A stretch of 64,000 nucleotides of DNA, taken from contig JBAXNR010000009.1 of the NCBI GenBank assembly GCA_037133675.1, positions 6,209-70,208 on the forward strand, read 5' to 3'. Below the pieces are notes generated by a model. That model saw only the letters and a list, made by a program, of their open reading frames with translations, searched no databases and had not been told where the DNA came from. The DNA is from UBA4132 sp037133675. GTDB lineage: Bacteria; Pseudomonadota; Gammaproteobacteria; Methylococcales; Methylomonadaceae. Shown here piece after piece: positions 7,244 to 15,730 of this stretch. The translations under genes and the position numbers were made by a program. Position 1 is the stretch's first letter. Each line of letters opens with the position of its first letter.

Positions 7244-9151
7244 ATGTTTAGAAAAATAACCCTCATTGGCGTATTGCTCGCCTTTATCGTGGTGGTCTTA
7301 GGCGCAACTTTGCGCTTATCAGGTTTTGATGTCTGGTTAGGCGATAATAATCTGCTAGACAATATCCTCGCTGATCATCACTTATACCCATCCATTGGCT
7401 TGACGGTGACGGTGCTGTTATTGGGAGTGCTGGCGTGGTATGAACAACATCATCGCCTAACCGCGTTGCTTACTGCTTTTGGTTTGCTTGCGCTATTGAT
7501 TTTGCAGGGCTATTTGGGGCTATGGTCGGTTGCCACACACGCCCCCATATTAGTTGTGAGTCATTTATTGCTGGGTATGATAACGCTATGGTGCCTATTC
7601 TGGTTGTATTTGCGGGTTAATCCGCTGGTAGTTAGGCAACAAAACGGTAACAGTCTGTTGGCTGGTTTTGCCATGCTGGTATTATTTTTGCAAATTGGTT
7701 TGGGTGCGTGGGTTAGCGTTAACAATGCGGCGTTTGCCTGTACTCATTTTCCGCTATGTACTGAACAGTGGTCGGCAGCCACTGATTACCAACACGCGTT
7801 TGATAGTAATGGCGTGTTTACCCTGCCTGCACAACAAACCATACTATGGTTGCACCGCTTAGTAGCTGCATTCAGCTTTGTCTTATTCGGTTTAGTGGCA
7901 TTGACTGCCACTTCCGTCAACAACTCCAAAATCGTTAGCAGGGCTGGGCTAATATTAAGCGCGTTATTGTTTATAGAAATTGGCTTAGGCATTATCGGTT
8001 TTAAACTGGCAATGCCGTTGTGGGTCGCTGTGGCACATAATGCAGTAGCAGCATTATTGATGTTGCCGTTAATCACTATTGTTTTTTATAGTCGCTATGG
8101 TTTCGTCGCTGTCCCTGAACCTAAAACTGTTGTCAAAGTTAGCGAAGAAAAACGCCAACCTGTTATTGATAGCAGTGTACACCTCACGCCTGTAGAAAAA
8201 TTTGTCGAACCTCATTATGTAGAGCCAGAACCTGAATCCTTATATGTGCGCCTTAAAACACAGTTGCAACGCACGCGCTCTGGATTAAGCGGGATTTTGG
8301 CAAACTTGCCGCTAGGTAAAGGGCAGACGGATGATCTATTAGAAGAAATTGAAGCCAATTTATTAATGGCCGATTTAGGCGTAGATGCCACCGCCGCCAT
8401 TATCAATCGTTTAACGCAACGTTTAGAAAAATACCAACTGACTGACAGTGAAACCGTACTTGCTGCACTAAAACAAGAGTTGCTTAGTATCCTTAAACCA
8501 TGCAGTGAACCCCTGCATATTCCTAAACAGGATAAACCATTTGTTATTTTAGTGGTCGGTGTCAACGGTGCAGGCAAAACTACCACGATTGGTAAATTAG
8601 CCAAACGTCTGCAAGCTCAAGGTCATAGCGTGATGTTAGCCGCTGGCGATACTTTCAGAGCGGCGGCAGTTGAGCAATTGCAAGTCTGGGGCGAACGTAA
8701 TCATATTCCAGTAGTTGCGCAACACACAGGTGCGGATTCTGCCTCAGTGATTTATGATGCCGTACAGTCTGCACAAGCCAAAGGCATTAATGTGTTAATT
8801 GCCGATACTGCTGGGCGATTGCAAACCAAATCTAACTTAATGGATGAGTTGAAAAAAGTAAAACGCATCATGGGTAAACTCGATGACACGGCACCGCATG
8901 AGGTATTATTAGTGTTAGATGCTGGCACAGGGCAAAATGCTTTATCACAAGCCAAACTGTTTAATGAGACCGTGACTTTAACAGGCTTAGTGCTTACTAA
9001 ATTAGACGGTACGGCAAAAGGCGGAGTGATTTTCGCATTGGCAAAAAATTCTGGTATTCCCATTCGTTACATTGGTATCGGTGAAGGCATTGATGATCTA
9101 CAAGATTTTAATGCCGAGTTATTTGTTGACGCATTGTTTGTAAAAGACTAA
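7244..9151 (+). CDS. ftsY: fusion of a heme A synthase-like (CtaA/Cox15) membrane domain to the SRP receptor FtsY
   Basis: One uninterrupted 635-residue frame joins two proteins. Residues 1-285 are a polytopic domain of about eight helices like proteobacterial CtaA: ILQGYLGLWSV, LVVSHLLLGM (H107), the extracytoplasmic pair ACTHFPLC (C166, C172), ILWLHRLVAAF (H204) and VAVAHNAVAALL (H265). Residues 286-335 are a Pro/Glu/Val-rich linker like an FtsY A domain. Residues 335-635 are a full FtsY NG domain: N helices, P-loop GVNGAGKTTT (439-448), DTAGR (521-525) and TKLDG (585-589). The first CtaA half is short and lacks the usual CPDWPxC loop and IHRYFAG motif. ftsE follows by 10 bp, the normal ftsY neighbour. 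FtsY function seems secure; heme A synthesis is doubtful. Confidence 0.9.
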   Translation: MFRKITLIGVLLAFIVVVLGATLRLSGFDVWLGDNNLLDNILADHHLYPSIGLTVTVLLLGVLAWYEQHHRLTALLTAFGLLALLILQGYLGLWSVATHAPILVVSHLLLGMITLWCLFWLYLRVNPLVVRQQNGNSLLAGFAMLVLFLQIGLGAWVSVNNAAFACTHFPLCTEQWSAATDYQHAFDSNGVFTLPAQQTILWLHRLVAAFSFVLFGLVALTATSVNNSKIVSRAGLILSALLFIEIGLGIIGFKLAMPLWVAVAHNAVAALLMLPLITIVFYSRYGFVAVPEPKTVVKVSEEKRQPVIDSSVHLTPVEKFVEPHYVEPEPESLYVRLKTQLQRTRSGLSGILANLPLGKGQTDDLLEEIEANLLMADLGVDATAAIINRLTQRLEKYQLTDSETVLAALKQELLSILKPCSEPLHIPKQDKPFVILVVGVNGAGKTTTIGKLAKRLQAQGHSVMLAAGDTFRAAAVEQLQVWGERNHIPVVAQHTGADSASVIYDAVQSAQAKGINVLIADTAGRLQTKSNLMDELKKVKRIMGKLDDTAPHEVLLVLDAGTGQNALSQAKLFNETVTLTGLVLTKLDGTAKGGVIFALAKNSGIPIRYIGIGEGIDDLQDFNAELFVDALFVKD

Positions 9152-9161
9152 CAGGGTCACT

Positions 9162-9812
9162 ATGTTAAAGTTTGATAATGTCACTAAACGCTATCCTGAA
9201 ACAGGCGATGTTCTACAAAATGTCAGTTTTCATTTACGGCAAGGTGAAATAGCTTTTTTAACGGGACATTCAGGCGCGGGTAAAACTACGCTATTGAAAT
9301 TAATAGCCGTCATGGAGCGTTGCACACGCGGTGAAATTTTTTTAGATGAACAATGTTTAAGTCATGTCAAAGAAAGGCAACTGCCGTTTTTACGCCGAAA
9401 AATGGGCGTTATCTATCAAGACTACAAACTGCTTGCCGATAGAACTGTGTTTGATAATGTTGCCCTGCCCTTAGCTATCGCGGGTTTTGGGCATTTGGAA
9501 ATCAGGCGCAGAGTGCGTGCTGCCTTGGATAAAGTGGGGTTATCAGGTAAAGAAAGAAAATTCCCACAAGCCCTATCTGGCGGAGAACAACAGCGCGTTG
9601 GCATTGCCAGAGCGGTGGTTAATAAACCGCCGCTTATTATTGCTGATGAACCGACAGGCAATTTAGACCCTGAATTATCGACAGAAATCATGATATTGTT
9701 TGAACAGTTTCAACAAGTGGGCGTGACCGTGCTGATTGCTTCGCACGATATTTCATTGATAAGTCAAATGAACCATCGTTTGTTAAAACTCGATCATGGA
9801 CAACTGGTTTAA
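9162..9812 (+). CDS. ftsE: cell-division ATP-binding protein FtsE
   Basis: ABC-type ATPase of the FtsEX complex, which activates septal peptidoglycan hydrolases. It has 216 residues with Walker A GHSGAGKTT (about 36-44), signature LSGGEQQR (about 139-146), Walker B IIADEPTGNLD (about 160-170) and H-loop ASHD. Length and N-terminus (MLKFDNVTKRYPETGDVL) are typical. It lies 10 bp after the ftsY fusion and 8 bp before ftsX. Confidence 0.97.
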   Translation: MLKFDNVTKRYPETGDVLQNVSFHLRQGEIAFLTGHSGAGKTTLLKLIAVMERCTRGEIFLDEQCLSHVKERQLPFLRRKMGVIYQDYKLLADRTVFDNVALPLAIAGFGHLEIRRRVRAALDKVGLSGKERKFPQALSGGEQQRVGIARAVVNKPPLIIADEPTGNLDPELSTEIMILFEQFQQVGVTVLIASHDISLISQMNHRLLKLDHGQLV

Positions 9813-9820
9813 GGTGCATA

Positions 9821-10834
9821 ATGAAAAAACCTGTCAAAAAACCGAATAAACCTACAAAACCTGCCGTTAAACATGACACGCGACAAACCAGAACAGCGGG
9901 CGGTAATTTTATCGATAAATTACAAGCCTACCGTGATCACCATGCTCACGCTTTGTTTTCTAGTTTAGGTCGTTTAGTCGCTACACCATTCACATCCATC
10001 ATGACTATTACCGTATTAGCACTCTCTATTGCATTAGCGAGTGGCTTTTATATCATGGTGATTAATGTTCAGCAATTAACAGAAAATTTAGAAACCAGTA
10101 ATCAAATCTCCTTATTTCTTAAAGACAGCGTTTCAAATGAAGATGCGGTTAAGTTAGCTGGCGATATTCGTAAAAATTCCAGCGTTCAATTGGTTAAAGT
10201 CATTTCCAAAGAGCAAGCCTTAGAGGAATTTAAAACTTATAGTGGTTTTGGCGCGGCAATCACTGTATTAGAAAAAAATCCACTACCTATCGTCATACAG
10301 GTATTACCGAAAAATGCCCTGAAAGATAAAAAAGAATTAGAATCGTTGTTCAAAACCTTTGAACAATTCAACGAAGTGGATTATGCGCAAGTCGATATGC
10401 AATGGGTGGAACGCTTACAATCAATGGTTGAAGTGGCTCGTTGTGCGACTGCCTTATTCAGTTTCATGATAGGACTGGGCGTGCTGTTTATTATTGGCAA
10501 CACTATTCGATTGGAGCTACAAAATCGCAAAGATGAAGTCATTATTTCCAAATTAGTGGGGGCGACCAACGCATTTATTAGCCGTCCATTTTTATATACT
10601 GGTTTTTGGATAGGCTTTATTTCAGGCATATCAGCGTGGTTTATTGTTGCCATACTGATGCTGATTTTAAGACAACCTGTTGAAAAACTATCTGGGCTTT
10701 ACGAAGGTGATTTGCACCTTATCTTTTTAGGTTTCACCGAAACCTTAGCATTACTACTTATTGCATCACTGCTAGGCGTATTAAGTTCATGGGCGGTATT
10801 AGTTTTTCAACTTCGCCATACTCGACCTGAGTAA
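9821..10834 (+). CDS. ftsX: cell-division permease FtsX
   Basis: The membrane partner of FtsE, 337 residues. It has a basic, Lys/Pro-rich cytoplasmic N-terminus (1-38), a first helix (about 58-80), a periplasmic loop that in the family contacts EnvC-type activators, and three C-terminal helices (about 205-225, 255-280, 300-325). Start ATG 9821 has AAGGTG just upstream. Translationally linked to ftsE by close spacing. Confidence 0.95.
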   Translation: MKKPVKKPNKPTKPAVKHDTRQTRTAGGNFIDKLQAYRDHHAHALFSSLGRLVATPFTSIMTITVLALSIALASGFYIMVINVQQLTENLETSNQISLFLKDSVSNEDAVKLAGDIRKNSSVQLVKVISKEQALEEFKTYSGFGAAITVLEKNPLPIVIQVLPKNALKDKKELESLFKTFEQFNEVDYAQVDMQWVERLQSMVEVARCATALFSFMIGLGVLFIIGNTIRLELQNRKDEVIISKLVGATNAFISRPFLYTGFWIGFISGISAWFIVAILMLILRQPVEKLSGLYEGDLHLIFLGFTETLALLLIASLLGVLSSWAVLVFQLRHTRPE

Positions 10835-10843
10835 AGAAAATTA

Positions 10844-10870
10844 TTAGCACTTTGCTTATGAGAGTGCTAA
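10844..10870. promoter_or_regulatory. CIRCE-type HrcA operator upstream of rpoH
   Basis: TTAGCACTT-N9-GAGTGCTAA differs from the CIRCE consensus (TTAGCACTC-N9-GAGTGCTAA) at one base of the left arm and has the exact 9-base spacer. It starts 9 bp after the ftsX stop and ends 34 bp before the rpoH ATG. CIRCE binds the HrcA heat-shock repressor (established knowledge); control of rpoH here is inferred. Confidence 0.85.
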
Positions 10871-10904
10871 TATTTAAAAAAGTTTTTAGCACAGGAAATA
10901 CACC

Positions 10905-11762
10905 ATGAGTAATATATTAGCCTTACCTGTTAATTTGTCGGTTGGAACATTTGATGCCTATTTAAATCTGGTTCGGCAAATGCCTAGACTGACCGCTGAA
11001 CAAGAGCGCGAACTCACTCTCAAATATCGAGATGATGATGATTTAGACGCTGCGCGTGAACTGGTCATGACCAACCTGCGCTTTGTTGTCCACGTTGCCA
11101 GAGGTTACAGCGGCTATGGATTGTCCATGCCTGATATTATTCAAGAAGGCAATGTCGGCTTAATGAAAGCCGTTAAACGCTTTGATCCCGATATGGGAGT
11201 GCGTTTAGTGTCGTTTGCCGTGCATTGGATTAAAGCTGAGATTCACGAATATGTAATTAAAAATTGGGGCATTGTTAAAATTGCCACCACTAAAGCCCAA
11301 CGTAAATTATTTTTTAATCTGCGTAAATCCAAACAAAACTTAGGCTGGCTATCCAATGACGAAGCTCAAGCTATTGCCGATGATTTGAACGTTGATTTGA
11401 GCGATATTTACGAAATGGAAATGCGCCTAGGTGGTCGTGATACATCCTTTGATATGCCTATGGATGACTCTGCCGAAGAAAGCTTTTCAGCTCCCGCTAA
11501 CTATCTACAACAACACGGTGCAGATCCCGCTGAACTGTTTGAAAATGCTGATCGAGAAGGGTATGAGCAGGAATTACTAGCAAAAGCCTTGTCTTGCTTA
11601 GACGAACGTAGCTTGGATATTTTATCCAGCCGTTGGTTATCGGAGAAAAAAGCCACCCTCCACGAATTGGCTGAACGCTATAATGTCTCTGCGGAAAGAA
11701 TCAGACAACTAGAACAAAATGCGATGAAAAAAATCCGCGCCAGTGTAGTATTTGAAGCGTAA
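10905..11762 (+). CDS. rpoH: RNA polymerase heat-shock sigma factor RpoH (sigma32)
   Basis: A 285-residue group 3 sigma factor. Region 2 is clear: ARELVMTNLRFVVHVARGYSGYGL, the RpoH-type core-binding helix, then DIIQEGNVGLMKAVKRFDP and VRLVSFAVHWIKAEIHEYVIKNW. The RpoH box (about residues 130-140, QRKLFFNLRKSK) separates it from housekeeping sigma. Region 4 ends with TLHELAERYNVSAERIRQLEQNAMKKIR. It follows ftsX as in most gammaproteobacteria and should direct heat-shock gene transcription. The upstream CIRCE site suggests HrcA repression of the sigma factor itself. Confidence 0.97.
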   Translation: MSNILALPVNLSVGTFDAYLNLVRQMPRLTAEQERELTLKYRDDDDLDAARELVMTNLRFVVHVARGYSGYGLSMPDIIQEGNVGLMKAVKRFDPDMGVRLVSFAVHWIKAEIHEYVIKNWGIVKIATTKAQRKLFFNLRKSKQNLGWLSNDEAQAIADDLNVDLSDIYEMEMRLGGRDTSFDMPMDDSAEESFSAPANYLQQHGADPAELFENADREGYEQELLAKALSCLDERSLDILSSRWLSEKKATLHELAERYNVSAERIRQLEQNAMKKIRASVVFEA

Positions 11763-11774
11763 TAAGCAACCATC

Positions 11775-11802
11775 AGGAGTACAAACCAAGGTTTGTACTC
11801 CT
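11775..11802. terminator. 13-bp stem-loop between rpoH and typA (possible terminator)
   Basis: A perfect 13-bp inverted repeat (11775-11787 and 11790-11802) with a 2-base centre lies 12 bp after the rpoH stop. It has no T-run on either strand, so termination would be Rho-assisted or the hairpin may protect the 3' end. Confidence 0.45.
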
Positions 11803-11894
11803 TCAAAAAAGCCATCGCTTTAAATTTTTTTGCATACAGCAACTCGGAATAAAGAGTTATTCACTCTGCATCCCGCGCTACGATATTTCAATAA

Positions 11895-13706
11895 TTAATT
11901 CTTAGCTGCTCTCTTACGCTCATTTTCAGTCAAGAATTTTTTGCGTAACCGAATCGATTTAGGGGTAACTTCCACTAATTCATCTTCTGCAATAAATTCT
12001 AACGCTTGTTCTAGCGTTAATTTTTGAATGCGGGCTAACACTAAACTTTCGTCAGTACCCGAAGCGCGAACGTTAGTTAATTGTTTTGGTTTGCACGGAT
12101 TAACGCATAAATCATTGGTGCGTGAATGCAAGCCGACTAACATACCTTCGTAGACTTCATCGCCATTGACTAACAATAATTCGCCGCGTTCTTGCAGTGG
12201 GTGTAATGAGTAAGTTACTGCCTTACCTGCCACCATTGAAATCATTACGCCACGCATTCTGTTACCCACATCACCCGCTTTCATTGGACCGTAATGATCG
12301 AAAACGTGGTATAGCAAACCAGAACCAGAAGTCGCCGTCATGAATTCAGTTTGAAAACCAATTAAACCGCGTGAGGGCATCATGTATTCCAAACGAATAC
12401 GACCTTTGCCATCGGGAACCATATTGGTCAAATCGCCTTTGCGATCGCCCAATTTTTCCATGATAGAGCCTTGATGCTCTTCTTCAACTTCGATAGTCAC
12501 CATTTCAAACGGCTCGCATTTTTTGCCGTCGATTTCTTTGATGATAACTTCAGGACGCGAAACGCCCATTTCAAAGCCTTCGCGACGCATATTTTCAATC
12601 AAAACCGATAAATGCAATTCTCCACGACCTGAGACTTTAAATTTATCAGGATCAGCCGTGTCTTCCACTTTCAACGCGACATTATGTTGCAATTCTTTTT
12701 CTAAACGATCACGAATTTGACGCGTGGTAACGAATTTACCTTCTTTACCTGCAAACGGTGAATTATTAACTTGGAAAGTCATGCTCACAGTCGGTTCATC
12801 AACTGACAGTGGAGTCATAATTTCTACCAGCTCAGGGCTACAAATCGTATCAGAAATTTCCAATTTTTCGATACCCGCAAAGGCAATAATATCGCCTGCG
12901 CGAGCATCAGCGACTTCAACACGATCCAGCCCATGAAAGCCGAATACTTGTAGCATACGACCTTTACGTTCAACGCCTTCACGATTGACGATGACCAATT
13001 GTTGATTGGCTTTAATCGTACCGCGTTGAATACGACCAATACCGATAACACCAACGTAGGTGTTGTAATCTAAACTCGACACCTGCATTTGAAAAGGACC
13101 ATCGATATTAACAGGTGGTGGACTCACTTTATCAACAATAGTTTGAAACAGCGGAGTCATGTCGCCTTCAGTAATATCATGGGTTAAGCCCGCGTAACCG
13201 TTAATCGCAGAGGCGAACACGATAGGAAAATCTAATTGTTCATCAGTTGCACCTAAACGGTCAAACAAGTCAAAGGTTTGATCGACAACCCAATCAGGAC
13301 GCGCACCTGGACGGTCAATTTTGTTGATGACAACAATCGGTTTTAAACCTAAAGCAAAGGCTTTTTGAGTCACAAAACGAGTTTGTGGCATTGGACCATC
13401 AACCGCATCAACCAGCAATAATACTGAGTCAACCATCGATAATACGCGTTCAACTTCACCACCAAAATCAGCATGGCCTGGTGTGTCTACGATATTGATG
13501 TGGTAGCCATTCCAATCCAGCGCGGTGTTTTTTGCCAAAATGGTAATGCCACGTTCTTTTTCAATGTCATTGGAGTCCATCATGCGCTCGGTGACTTTGG
13601 TATGCGCGGCAAATGTTCCCGATTGTTGCAGTAATTTATCCACAAGCGTGGTTTTACCGTGGTCAACGTGGGCAATAATGGCAATATTTCTTAATTTTTC
13701 AATCAC
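11895..13706 (-). CDS. typA: ribosome-binding GTPase TypA/BipA
   Basis: A 603-residue translational GTPase of the EF-G/LepA class that acts on ribosomes in stress and in large-subunit assembly. G motifs: AHVDHGKTT (G1, about 11-19), RGIT (G2), DTPGHADF (G3), NKID (G4). Domains II, III, V and the BipA-specific C-terminus are present (SRGLIGFQTEFMTATSGSG, then the Lys/Arg-rich end). The start is GTG at 13706; the upstream ribosome site is weak and A/G-rich. Convergent with rpoH. Confidence 0.97.
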   Translation of the reverse strand: MIEKLRNIAIIAHVDHGKTTLVDKLLQQSGTFAAHTKVTERMMDSNDIEKERGITILAKNTALDWNGYHINIVDTPGHADFGGEVERVLSMVDSVLLLVDAVDGPMPQTRFVTQKAFALGLKPIVVINKIDRPGARPDWVVDQTFDLFDRLGATDEQLDFPIVFASAINGYAGLTHDITEGDMTPLFQTIVDKVSPPPVNIDGPFQMQVSSLDYNTYVGVIGIGRIQRGTIKANQQLVIVNREGVERKGRMLQVFGFHGLDRVEVADARAGDIIAFAGIEKLEISDTICSPELVEIMTPLSVDEPTVSMTFQVNNSPFAGKEGKFVTTRQIRDRLEKELQHNVALKVEDTADPDKFKVSGRGELHLSVLIENMRREGFEMGVSRPEVIIKEIDGKKCEPFEMVTIEVEEEHQGSIMEKLGDRKGDLTNMVPDGKGRIRLEYMMPSRGLIGFQTEFMTATSGSGLLYHVFDHYGPMKAGDVGNRMRGVMISMVAGKAVTYSLHPLQERGELLLVNGDEVYEGMLVGLHSRTNDLCVNPCKPKQLTNVRASGTDESLVLARIQKLTLEQALEFIAEDELVEVTPKSIRLRKKFLTENERKRAAKN

Positions 13707-13798
13707 TGTATTTTCTTTTGGTTAAGGTTAAAGTATTGGTTATCAAAACGCGGAGGCGTTGTTAATTAAGTAACCGTTTATTCTCATTACAAACGGTA

Positions 13799-14185
13799 TT
13801 ATTTGATGTCAAGATTTTTGAGTTTAGCAATTAAATGTTTTGCATTATTAAAGTGTTCAGCCGTTTCTTTTCTTAAAACATCCTTATCAATATTATAATC
13901 AGCAATACACCGCTTTTTCTTTAAGTCTTTCATTATTTTTCCATAAGCGTGAATACTGCGATTATCATGACGATAAAAATTGTCAATAATGGTGTTGTGA
14001 CTTCCGTTGTTATCTGGTTCTTCCATTGTTTCAATATCAGCGAGTATAGCTAGTTTTTCTTTTGCTAAATGAAAAACGGCATAATAAGAGCGACTGATGA
14101 CATTTCTAAAATCAATTTCTTTGCTGTCTGGATTATTTAATAATGTTTCTGCAAACGTTAAAAAATCATCACTGGAAACCGTCAT
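13799..14185 (-). CDS. HEPN-domain protein (UPF0332-like)
   Basis: A 128-residue all-helical protein. RNVISRSYYAVFHLAKEKL (about 27-45) is the HEPN/UPF0332 signature helix, and RCIADYNID (about 92-100) is the conserved R-x-x-A-D-Y element that precedes the last helix. HEPN proteins are often RNases or toxins, but the RNase motif R-x4-6-H is not obvious here. Its start overlaps the stop of the TPR gene by ATGA, so the two form one translational unit. A toxin-antitoxin or regulatory pair is possible; function is not known. Confidence 0.6.
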   Translation of the reverse strand: MTVSSDDFLTFAETLLNNPDSKEIDFRNVISRSYYAVFHLAKEKLAILADIETMEEPDNNGSHNTIIDNFYRHDNRSIHAYGKIMKDLKKKRCIADYNIDKDVLRKETAEHFNNAKHLIAKLKNLDIK

Positions 14186-14952
14186 GCTTGCACTCCTATT
14201 TCACGTTCATATTGTCGCCGTTCCCTTAATACTTCAACAGAACTATATGTAAAATTCAGTACATCACAACGCATATCATCCAAACTTTCTGCAAGAAGAT
14301 TGGCTAACTCCCAATTTAATTCAAATATATATTCGATGGCTTTATCTACATAAATCGTATATTCCACGCAGTTTTCTATAATTCCTATATCTGTCTCATA
14401 AAAATATAATTGATGGTTTTCAATTAAACTAAAAGCAAGTATTTGCAACTGTTGCGCTTCATCGTCAGTTAAATTTGCTGCTGCAAAAATTTTTGCGGCA
14501 TTATTAACTAATTCAATGCCTTTATTTCCTTCAATTTCACTTGATAGTTTATGAGCTTCATCAAACCTAGCAGAATTAATAAGACAATAAAATAAATCCG
14601 ATAATATGTTCTTATTATTGGGGAACTTACCAAAAACTTTTCTCGCTTCTTCTAACGCTAAATCATTTAATCCACAATGTGATAATGCAGTTGAATAATT
14701 GCTATGTATAGTGAAATCATCTGGTAATTTTATTGCCTTTTCATAATTTGAAATAACTGCTTTTCTATTATTTTCTAATACTGCAATAAGTCCTAAATAA
14801 TTATAAGCATCCGCTGCATCTATTTTTATTAGATTTTCAGCCTCTTTTTTTAAACGACGAATATCCAAATCAGTCGGACGCAGATAATTATCAAGAAAAT
14901 AATTAATGTTATTTCCTAATTCTTGAGTTTTAGGCAAAGGTTGCGCTGTCAT
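14182..14952 (-). CDS. TPR-like repeat protein paired with the HEPN gene
   Basis: A 256-residue protein with a helical repeat region. Residues about 45-115 (AADAYNYLGLIAVLENNRKAVISNYEKAI and the next two units) follow the tetratricopeptide pattern. The C-terminal third is helical and acidic without a recognised motif. It lies directly before the HEPN gene with an ATGA overlap. AT content is higher than in typA, hinting at acquisition. Such TPR-HEPN pairs recur in bacterial genomes as uncharacterised modules. Confidence 0.5.
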   Translation of the reverse strand: MTAQPLPKTQELGNNINYFLDNYLRPTDLDIRRLKKEAENLIKIDAADAYNYLGLIAVLENNRKAVISNYEKAIKLPDDFTIHSNYSTALSHCGLNDLALEEARKVFGKFPNNKNILSDLFYCLINSARFDEAHKLSSEIEGNKGIELVNNAAKIFAAANLTDDEAQQLQILAFSLIENHQLYFYETDIGIIENCVEYTIYVDKAIEYIFELNWELANLLAESLDDMRCDVLNFTYSSVEVLRERRQYEREIGVQA

Positions 14953-14976
14953 ACCATTATCCTCTCGATATTAGTT

Positions 14977-15369
14977 TTAACTTTTTTCCCAAGGCAAGCC
15001 ACAAAATTGCCAGCCGTTGAGTTTGCCGCGCTGTTGGTTTTTATCGGGATCGCCTTCAAAGCCATTGACGATGTTAATTAAGGTTTCATAACCGATGTGT
15101 TCTAAAGCTCTGGCGGCACTTAAAGAGCGGATGCCACTACGGCATAAGAGCAATATCGGGGTGCTGTAATCAGGCACACGCTTATTAACTTTGGTGAGAA
15201 AGTCGGAGTTAATCGCACCACCAAACTGTTCTTGCCACGCAATGTGAATTGCACCGAGGGGATGACCAATATCGGTATATTCAGCTTTGGTTCTGACATC
15301 GATTAATATAGCTTGTGGGTTTTGTTGCAATAAATCCCATGCTTGTTGCGGGTCTAGGTTTTCTATCAT
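14977..15369 (-). CDS. single-domain rhodanese (sulfurtransferase-like)
   Basis: A 130-residue rhodanese-fold protein. The N-terminal part has the expected ILIDVRTKAEY motif (about 20-30). The active-site loop is LLLCRSGIRS with the catalytic Cys near residue 81, and the C-terminus LNGWQFCGLPW is typical of the PspE/GlpE-like subgroup. Start is set at ATG 15369 because it gives the family N-terminus MIENLDPQQAWDLL; the frame continues upstream to 15537 but that part is low-complexity and unlike any rhodanese. Likely moves sulfane sulfur to an unknown acceptor. Confidence 0.85.
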   Translation of the reverse strand: MIENLDPQQAWDLLQQNPQAILIDVRTKAEYTDIGHPLGAIHIAWQEQFGGAINSDFLTKVNKRVPDYSTPILLLCRSGIRSLSAARALEHIGYETLINIVNGFEGDPDKNQQRGKLNGWQFCGLPWEKS

Positions 15370-15730
15370 GATGCTATCCAATTTTTTGTCCGATAAACTG
15401 CGCTTCGTTTTGTAAGCCTTGCTGGTGTTGACCGATGAGGATGTTTTCTTGGTAAAACACACGATCAATAGGGCAAAAAAGTTAGAATTCATCTTTTGCC
15501 AGTAGGTAGTCGAAATTATGAGAGCTTGTGTAACCAACTATAGCCTATCCGCAAATCACAACATAAAAAAGCAATCCGTTTATTTAAGTGCTTCTATTAT
15601 CGCATTCATTAGGGTGTGGTCAAAGTGGATATATTAAGCGGGTCGTTTTCGTCTCTTCAGTGAGAGCAATGGGAGTCAAAAATTCTAGGCTATAATAGCA
15701 GTCATTTTCTATTATCAAGAAATTTACCTT

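Noticed and set aside
8215..8604. 129-codon minus-strand frame opposite ftsY
   Set aside because: Antisense shadow of a conserved coding region; no start signals or family features.
15370..15537. N-terminal extension of the rhodanese frame
   Set aside because: Low-complexity residues unlike any rhodanese; ATG 15369 gives the standard N-terminus.
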